The notes below the pieces were generated by a model. The model saw only the letters and a program-made list of their open reading frames with translations. It made no database searches and was not told where the DNA came from. A stretch of 64,000 bases of DNA from Reticulitermes speratus (Eukaryota; Arthropoda; Insecta; Blattodea; Rhinotermitidae). The stretch lies in NCBI GenBank assembly GCA_021186555.1, contig JAJKFL010000042.1, forward strand, positions 29,925,215-29,989,214. Direction: 5' to 3'. This document shows positions 56,855 to 64,000 of this stretch, one piece after another. Each line of letters begins with the position of its first letter. Within the stretch, counting starts at the first letter, position 1. A program made the translations under genes and the position numbers.

Positions 56855-57140
56855 GGCACGTTCGCAAAATTCCGAAAAGAGACTATAATGTTCTTCATAT
56901 CTGTCCGGATGGAAGAACTCGGTTCCCACTGGACGGATATTCATGGTTTGATATTTGACAATTTTTCGAAAATCTGTCGAAAAAATTCAAGTTTGAACAA
57001 AATCTGACAAGAAAAACGGATACTACACATGAAGAACTATGTACATTTATGATAGTGTCTCGCTGAATTCTTCTAAGAATGAGATATGTTTCAAAGAAAA
57101 GTTGTATAGAAAATCAAAACACACATATTATGTTCAATAA
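56855..57140 (+). repeat. Dispersed GTCCGYCCG-type repeat (copy 2)
   Basis: It begins TTTTTAGGCACGTTCGCAAA, then ATATCTGTCCGGATGG, and continues with CACATGAAGAACTATGTACA and AAGAATTC-like blocks. It matches the inverted copy at 63225-63540 along about 250 bp. Confidence 0.6.
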
Positions 57141-57144
57141 GCTT

Positions 57145-58030
57145 TTCCCAAAAAGCGTGCCGGCTATGAGATAAAGTGGAAAAATATTGTAGAGTCAGAC
57201 AGGTCACAGATAACAATATCATATGGCGCATGTACTTTGAATGCCGGATAACTAAGGCATTTCTTTTCGACAGCAACAATGGTTTAGCGAAAATGCCTCA
57301 ACGTTACTTTAAACGTACATTGCCTGTATTGCTGGAAACTAAGTTTTTGTTTTACTGGTTCGTGGATTATCTAGCTCTTGCAAACTTCGTTTACCGACGT
57401 CTTCTGAACTTCACAGCAACTTAGGGGTGCGAATTAAGAAGTTAAAGTTAGCTTCAAATTAAAACTAAGCACAGAATTACATATAATCTGGAAAATTATC
57501 GGTGTTTCAAGAAAGTGACAGAGAAAAACTAACGCTATTAAGCCACAGTGATGCTGATGTATATACCTATCTTCTGGGATATGACTCCGTGTAGATCGGT
57601 TAGAATCAGCCAATCTTTCGGAGAAACTCACTGTTTTCCTTTGTTACATCTCGAATGCTACCGAACAGCCGATGTATTTATTACTGCTTGTAGCCGCGTG
57701 GCGACTGCCCACTTTAAAATACACACAGGATGCCAAGTAGGTGGTCTCAACAGAACGTCAACAGAGTTTAGAACGTTTGATACTCTTCGCTGGAAGTCCT
57801 ATTACAGTGGTATAAATCTCTGCCATTTAAACGGGCCATTTAGCACAAGCCGCGAGACGGTGGCAAAGGTCAGTTCTTAATGGCCAGAATGGTGATCAAC
57901 GAATTCTAATAATAAACTCACTTGTAGCAGCCACGTAATACTTCATTTAACACAAGGAAAGCAAAGAAGTCCCAAGTGAAACTGACAATGCCTACTTTCA
58001 TATTGCACAAACTGTCAGTCCTTGTGTCAT
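57145..58030. other. Intergenic sequence with a possible dispersed repeat
   Basis: The stretch 57545-57660 (TCTTCTGGGATATGACTCCGTGTAG...) has the look of a repeat with a degenerate translated pattern FWDMTPC, common in insect repeats. No gene was recognised. Confidence 0.3.
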
Positions 58031-58034
58031 GTTT

Positions 58035-58292
58035 ATTTTCACCCGTGGCGCTTCGGCCCGTTTTCGGGTCATGGCCTCGCCTTTGGGGCTTCGCAATCAC
58101 ACTCACACCACACTCGGTAGGACTCCTCTGGACGAGTGATCAGCCCGACACAGAGACATCTACCTGACAACACACAACACTCGCAAGAGACAGACATCCA
58201 TGCGCCCGGTGGGATTCGAACCCACAATCCCAGCAAGCGAGTGGCCGCAGACCCACGCCTTAGACCGCGCGGCTACTGTGATCGGCCCTTAC
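58035..58292 (-). mobile_element. tRNA-Leu-derived SINE (copy 3)
   Basis: On the minus strand the A box is GTAGCCGCGCGGTCTAAGGCG and the B box GGGTTCGAATCCCACC. The body (CAGGTAGATGTCTCTG, CCGAGTGTGGTGTGAG) matches the copies at 1640 and 41055. Confidence 0.85.
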
Positions 58293-59043
58293 ATCGTGTT
58301 AAGTGAAGTAAATTTCAAACCCTTCAATGACATGCAGTTTAGCTTATGGTTTAGTATGCTGGACTCATGATGCGATGTATTATTTAGTTATGTGTAATAC
58401 AATATAATAAGACTCCCGCACTAATACCGTTTTTTAAGAGATAGATCCCTTTTCTGTAACAGTTGTACAGTACATTAAAGCACCCTTCGATACGTGCCTC
58501 TTACTTGTCAACAACCTTCACACCCCACTCATTTTTTCTTTTCTTCTAATTTCCTTATCACCCTCCTTCAACCCTTCTAAAACATACACATTTCCATATT
58601 TAAACAAAAGAACTGCTACATTCAACCTTTTCCCCGCTACTAAGCTGTTCACGGCAAACTTAGTCCATTCCGAAGTACTGTTACATTTGCCTCAAATCCG
58701 CGCTTTACATTACCACTTGCAGCTATTAGGTACAACCATCTGAACCAATGCGCCACACAACATTCACTCTCGAGGCACATAAGATATCTCGGTAACGTGT
58801 CTTGTGTATCACCTCTACAAGTCCAGCTATTCCTCAGTTGTGTTAAAATAAGACGAAATTAAAAGAAACTGAATCCTTTTCCTCTATCCACTGTGTTCGC
58901 GGCAAATAAAACGTTTACCTTCTAAATCAATCAAAACTCAACATTTGTCATTTCCTTCCTTTCCTTAATTGTAAAATTGGGATCCCAGTTATTAATTCCA
59001 TCTAATGCAATCGAATACAATACTTTTATGAGTTTTATATTAA

Positions 59044-59083
59044 TGGCCTGAAGATGACCGAATTAGGTCGAAACATGTTGCCA
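59044..59083 (+). ncRNA. Hammerhead-ribozyme-like motif (candidate)
   Basis: Read in order: TGGC (stem I 5' side), CTGAAGA (core), T, GACC (stem II), GAATTA loop, GGTC (stem II), GAAA (core), CATG (self-complementary stem III), TT at the cleavage position, GCCA (stem I 3' side). All invariant core positions of a hammerhead are present and all stems pair. Stem III is too short for a stable single-strand hairpin, so activity as a dimer would be expected. Minimal hammerheads of this type are known in Penelope-like and related retroelements. Not shown to cleave. Confidence 0.6.
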
Positions 59084-60044
59084 CAATAAAATATATAACG
59101 TACATTAGTTGTGGTTGACAGTATTTAAATATGTCTTTGTTACAGTTAACACAACAAGACGATAAACTTAAAATCTATATAAACAAATTCATCCATAACA
59201 AATCCCTTCTAAACCAACGAAACAAGGTTTACCACCTGAAACATGCGTATTGTTCTCTCTCTTATCAGTCTGTGTATCTACTAGAAGTCTGCTCTCATCC
59301 TCGGTTCCCCTGGACCCTCCTCCACACCTCCGTTAGCACCCTGACATCCCCAACCCAGTTTCTCATGTTAATATTATTAGGATGTGATCTGAAGCAAACT
59401 CCCAGTCGGCAGAGATAACATTCCACTTGTGGATGTCGTTCACTTTACGTCAGCTGTTGCTCTACACTCTGTAACAACTACCGTCTTATCACGTCATTTC
59501 CGGCTGACCCCGATTTGTTAGAGGGGGAACATACTCATTCTCAGCCACGTCTTTCCACGTGGGCAGGGCGCATGCGCAAATGGTCGTACGATCATATCCT
59601 AGTCGAGGTTGAACTATTTTATTGCTTATTATTGCAATGTAAATAAGGTACAGGTTACTATCACTATCATCATCGTTTCTTTCCCCACGCCAGTTATAGT
59701 TATGCTGATAAATTAGAGCAACTGAAACTATGTAGCCGGCCGGGATCCGTAGTTCAAACGCCGGACGGAGCTTCCTGAGATGCGAGCACAAACTGGAGAT
59801 TTGCGCTATTAATTCGGTACATATAACCATCAACATACAAATTACCTGAAATTATACTACTCAAAATTTAGAAAGTACGGAAAGGGCTGGCATTTCAAAC
59901 CAGTAACCGCCGTCCACACAGATGTACGTGTCCTAGAGAATGGGAAGGGGCTAAAGACCCTCATTCCATTAAAAGCGTTATATCTCTTCCCTCATTATAG
60001 TAATACCAAAATCCCTACACAATGAACAATTCTAACTATGCGCA

Positions 60045-60330
60045 AAGCTTGGATAGCGCAGTTGGTGTAGTGACGAGGCGAACGACTGCACGACCGAGGA
60101 ATCGTGGTTCGATTCACAGCAGGGGAAAGAGATTTTTCACTTCTTCAAAGCATCCAGACTGGCTCTCTTATTCAATGGATACCGCAAATCTCTCCCTAAG
60201 AGTAAAGGGGTAGGTGAATAAAACTGACCACTCACCTCCATCTAGTACCGAGCTTATTACTGCATATGGAGCTATACCTCCACTCCCCCATACGGTTTCA
60301 TGGCGTGCTCTATACCTTTCCCAACAAAAC
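60045..60330 (+). mobile_element. tRNA-derived SINE, GGGAAAGAGATTT-type family (copy 4, best preserved)
   Basis: The A box lies in GGATAGCGCAGTTGGTGTAG and the B box is GTGGTTCGATTCACAGC (60104-60120). The body follows with GGGGAAAGAGATTTTTCAC, CATCCAGACTGGCTCTC, AAGAGTAAAGGGGTAGG and, distally, GGAGCTATACCTCCACTCCCC. Relatives are at 6290 (minus), 6780 and 30490 (minus). Confidence 0.75.
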
Positions 60331-60334
60331 GGGT

Positions 60335-61890
60335 GTGGGCAGAAAACTGCGTTGTAAAGCCCGTGTGGCTTTGTCCTAGAACATCCAAGCTTCGAATTTT
60401 TTTAAACTAGCTAGTACAGTCAATGATATTTAGGTGTTGGTCAAGAGAAAATGATATGGTGTGAGGTAGGTCGAAATCTGTTCCGGTGTCAACTGTGAAA
60501 ACCTGCAACGGGCGACTGAAATGCTGTAAACTAGATTCCTGCCCAAGTCACTGCAGCTCAGTGTCAAAGTGGCCACGGAGGGATACCAATCCTGTCATCA
60601 CATAACGCCACTGAATACGGCAATAATACCGGCGCCATTCGGCATCTACTGCTGGTATCTGCAGCGGCGCTCCAACAAGCGACCCAATTAACCAACGACT
60701 ACCGAGAAAGATCCGATTAGGAACTGTTTAAATGCAGAGAAGTCAATAAACACACAGAACGGGGAAAAAGGAGTAAATAAGTAAAACAAATATCAATCTT
60801 AATACATAGTACAGTCACCGCAAACCTGTTTCTCTAACATCCATTTTAATATTATTCTCACATACACCTACAATGAAGCTCCATTCCATAAAGCTCCTCA
60901 GCCAAACCCTCATCTCCATTCCTAATTTCTACTTGTTAGATGTCTTTCTTTCTTGTTCTGACCTCTTTCTACCTACCGATTGTAGATGTAGAGGGTTTGT
61001 TCGATGTACTGACCAATAACCGGAACAACATTAACATTACATCTGGTGAGATGTCAGCTACAAAAAGTTATGCTACGTTAAATGATTGAGTTTCAGTTTG
61101 ATTAATTTAATGTTTTAACACTGGCTAATCACCAGTGCATCGAAATTTATTTTAAATCCACGGATGAATGAATGAATGAATTAATTGAGTAACAAATTCT
61201 TTTACTGTCCAGGATAATCTTTAAAAAGTGCTTTACTTCCTTAATGTGTAACCAGTCAAGTGCAGGGTCAGAGTTGAAGCCTCCAACTTTAAGGTTGGGT
61301 TTTAATAATGTGCTGCCTGGCCACGGCTATCACATACTTCAGGGGGTGGTGACAGACAAGTTCGTAGCAGTGGTGGAATGGTGCTTAGACGGAGAAAGCC
61401 GATGATACTCGGAGAGAAACCTGCTTAACTGTTTGTTTCGCCCACCAAAAATCTCAAATTGTGTCAACCTGGGACGGAAGCAGTCCCGCAGTGAGGGGCC
61501 AGCGTTTAACAGCAGGAGGCATAGTACGACCAAGTATAATCTTATCTTATGTTCGAAATTGTAAACTAATTACTCGTCCTTTCGGCAAGGAATCTTACCT
61601 CGTAAAAGTCGAAGCTCAAATTGATTAGATTACTGATTAGAACATTATCATCACATAAATATTCAACCTTTAAGAACAGAATGGCTAAGTGTAATTTTCC
61701 AAGTCGTCAGTTTATCCAATGCATTTCGCAACTGGAGGTAGGTTCTTAATAGCTGAAGATCCTCATCATAGCCAAACACAAGTCCAGTATCTTGATACCG
61801 TGCTTCTTATCGCTTGACAACAAGAATAATTAGTTTCAGTCCTGACATTTAATAGGTCTACAGATGAAAGGGTAAAGTCTCTTTGTACTT
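60335..61890. other. Intergenic sequence, nothing recognised
   Basis: No gene. Simple (ATGA)n-like sequence near 61165-61182 only. Confidence 0.35.
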
Positions 61891-61894
61891 AATT

Positions 61895-62035
61895 ATGCAC
61901 CATGCCATGAAGACATATTCGGGAATGGAGGTATAGTTCCATAAATCAGAACTTGTAAACATCACTCGACAAAAAGTCAAATCTTAAGGTCTGCAGGACG
62001 TGGGCTCCGCAGAATACGAATCAAATCCCAAAACA
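61895..62035 (-). mobile_element. Fragment of the GGGAAAGAGATTT-type SINE family
   Basis: GGAATGGAGGTATAGTTCC (61924-61942) and the ATGCACCATGCCATGAAG block correspond to the distal end of copies at 30490 and 6290. The head is absent. Confidence 0.4.
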
Positions 62036-62118
62036 AAATTTTTAATCAATTCGTAACACTCAACCAAGAAAATGTACAATATTGTTCCTTAGATAATTAC
62101 ATATAATCACACTGTATA

Positions 62119-62159
62119 TTCCTACATGTTTCGATCCCCAAGGGATCATCATCAGGGAA
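62119..62159 (-). ncRNA. Hammerhead-ribozyme-like motif (candidate)
   Basis: On the minus strand: TTCC (stem I), CTGATGA (core), T, GATCCC-TTG-GGGATC (strong 6-bp stem II), GAAA (core), CATG (self-complementary stem III), TA, GGAA (stem I). All core residues and pairings fit a minimal hammerhead. It shares layout with the motifs at 7362-7401 and 59044-59083, although flanks differ. No cleavage evidence. Confidence 0.6.
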
Positions 62160-62499
62160 CTAAACCAAAGCAATACTGCATACAACCCAATTAGCCGCTT
62201 TTATATACAGTTGATATGGTGTAAAAGAGTCAAATTGTTAAAATGTAGACAATTCTTTGTAGAACAGCTGCATAAGTGCGCTGGATCTGGATATACAGTA
62301 TATCGGAGGCAGCCCACATATTGAATTAAAGTTAACACATGTAAGTTACGTGGTACTTCGATCCTTTCTTTCTATTCGTTTCCTAGCGTATTTAACTATA
62401 CTATCTCTACTGCAGAGGATATGTGACTACTGCAGCACTATTGCCCTACAAGTGGGGAAAGGGGGCAGAGTCTGCACACCGAGAGAAAGATAATATCAC

Positions 62500-62942
62500 G
62501 CAACTTCAAAACATGTTCAGTGGCAATGAATCGCAGGAGCATGTAGTGAGTTAATGAGCGACAAAGAGCATTTTCTTGTATCGGGTATCCTATGGCCTGT
62601 AGGTTCGCCGGACCTCACGGTCCCGCATTTCTTCCCATGAGGATGCTTGAAAGAGTGCGTATACAGGAATCGCTCACACACAATACAGAACCTGAAGCAT
62701 GCTATTCTGGATGAAACTGCAAACATAAATCAACAGCTGTTGCGCCGAGTTTTTGACAAGTTTGAGGATTAAGGCAATGTGTCGCAAATAAAGGAGGCCA
62801 CATTCAAGATGTTGCCTATCAAAAGTAATAAATAATAAATTGCTTTATTTGACATATAAGTGGTGCACTTCCTTTGATCCCTTTATTGTTGTATAAAATT
62901 ATCGTGTGTCAAAATGTGTCAGTCGGCTCTGCGCCACTCTGT
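62500..62942 (+). pseudogene. Degenerate mariner/IS630-type transposase end
   Basis: The plus strand reads WPVGSPDLTVPHFFP (third-Asp region), then KECVYRN, NLKHAILDETANINQQLLRRVF and a tail GHIQDV-type, with stops. The end CACTCTGTATA is like that of the related copy at 51518-52147. The N-terminus and earlier catalytic motifs are missing. Confidence 0.65.
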
Positions 62943-63224
62943 ATAATTTCGTGAGTCTTTATCAAATTATGTAGTGTCGAATTAAAAATGATAAGATGCC
63001 CATGATCGGGAAGGGTACTGGATAAAAGACAGGCAATGTACCTATAAGCGTAACCATTGTTGCCGTGGAAAAGCAGTAAATATTACATATTCTGAGCGTG
63101 TGCCTATAGCCTTAGTTATTCAGCAAGCAAAGCGCATGCGCCGTAATATATCGTCATCTGTGGCCTATTGGCACTACCATGTTTTCCCACATTACCTCAT
63201 AAACGGCACAATCTTGGAGAAAAT

Positions 63225-63540
63225 ACTTTATTGAACATAAAATTTGTTTTGATTTTCTCTACAAATTTTCTGAAACATTTCTCATTCTAAGAAGAATTCA
63301 GCCAGATATAATCATAAATGTACATTGGTCTTCATGTAAAGTACCCGCTATTCTTGTAAGATTTTAATCAAATTGAATTTTCTCGACAGATTTTCGAAAA
63401 ATACTCAAATGTCAAATTTCATGAAAATCCGACCAGTGGGAGCCGAATTTTTGCATTCGAAGGGGCGGACGGACAGACAGACAGACATGACGAAGCTTAG
63501 AGTCGCTTTAGCAATTTTGTGAATGCGCCTAAAAACGACC
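63225..63540 (-). repeat. Dispersed GTCCGYCCG-type repeat (copy 3, inverted)
   Basis: On the minus strand it starts TTTTTAGGCGCATTCACAAA, has the GTCTGTCTGTCTGTCCGTCCG run, and continues with GATTTTCATGAAATTTGAC and CATGAAGACCAATGTACATT, parallel to the copy at 56855. The CGGACGGACAGACAGACAG run is the most recognisable part. Confidence 0.6.
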
Positions 63541-63544
63541 GTGG

Positions 63545-64000
63545 CCCATTTCATGGTTGTACAACCTCGTAATTTTTCAGAAGACTCAGACAAATCATGA
63601 AAAATCACAGTCCGATAAACTGGTTTGCGGCCGATATTCGAACTGGATACTGCCCAAACGTGACTCTAAGCTGTCATGGCTTTTCTGACACTCTCGGTGC
63701 GTAACGTCATTTTTAAATTCCACACCTTTGTCTTGGAGACCATACGCTCACTGAAACGCTTATGTGCTCGTTTAATCGCAATTCAAAGCCGGTTGGTACT
63801 TATTTTAACCCGAGAATTACCCTTCAACATCCATGAGCTATAAATAATCTAAACATAATTTTACCGTTTCACTGCAGTCATATACACAGGCTTTGCGAAC
63901 AACAGTGTACAGCTGCAGTCAGTACTGCACTACAGTTTCGAGTTCCCTGCATCCTGGCATTCCGAATGTCTCGTAGCTGGTTCGACTTGCTTTAGTGAAC
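63545..64000. other. Window end, nothing recognised
   Basis: No supported coding or repeat feature. Confidence 0.35.

Overview
This is eukaryotic, almost certainly insect, nuclear DNA. The sequence has widely spaced short exons with GT-AG introns, tRNA-derived SINEs, mariner, hAT, Harbinger and pogo-type DNA transposons, several non-LTR retrotransposon families and a Penelope-like element. The repeat mix resembles a large-genome insect such as a cockroach or termite (Blattodea). That placement is an inference from repeat style, not from a species-diagnostic gene.

The left third (about 1-22 kb) holds the only host gene I can support: a choline kinase on the minus strand. Seven coding exons could be placed with consensus splice sites and compatible phases: 20418-20530, 15315-15546, 14677-14810, 13468-13584, 11792-12059, 4675-4854 and 397-519. 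They join into a 388-residue reading frame with the Brenner phosphotransferase motif and the choline kinase motif. Its introns carry a mariner copy with 454-bp inverted arms, a LINE ORF1 with an SGNH-esterase-like domain, a degenerate antisense LINE, a deleted mariner, other mariner relics, SINEs and a foldback element with hammerhead-like motifs. The first ~22 kb is visibly CpG-poor and the sequence to the right is not. The change lies just upstream of the first coding exon, as expected for a germline gene-body-methylated insect gene.

The right two thirds (about 22-64 kb) show no recognisable host exon. This part is a layered graveyard of repeats. Four pieces of one RTE/BovB-like LINE family lie at 23-29 kb, including an internally deleted copy and a tiny 5'-plus-3' derivative. 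Two small hAT elements carry 8-bp duplications (32.4 and 34.5 kb). A nearly intact CR1/Jockey-type LINE with a minisatellite 3' end is inserted inside a Harbinger-like element (34.99-39.54 kb). A tRNA-Leu-derived SINE sits inside a pogo-like element (40.9-41.9 kb). A Penelope-like element with RT and GIY-YIG regions lies between long inverted arms (53.3-56.1 kb). Several mariner relics and a family of palindromic Penelope-type terminal repeats complete the picture.

The most interesting signal is a recurring hammerhead-ribozyme-like motif (CTGANGA, stem II, GAAA, then a very short self-complementary stem III and a closing stem I). It occurs at four or more loci in different contexts. A perfect spacerless 58-bp palindrome just upstream of the Penelope element is also notable.
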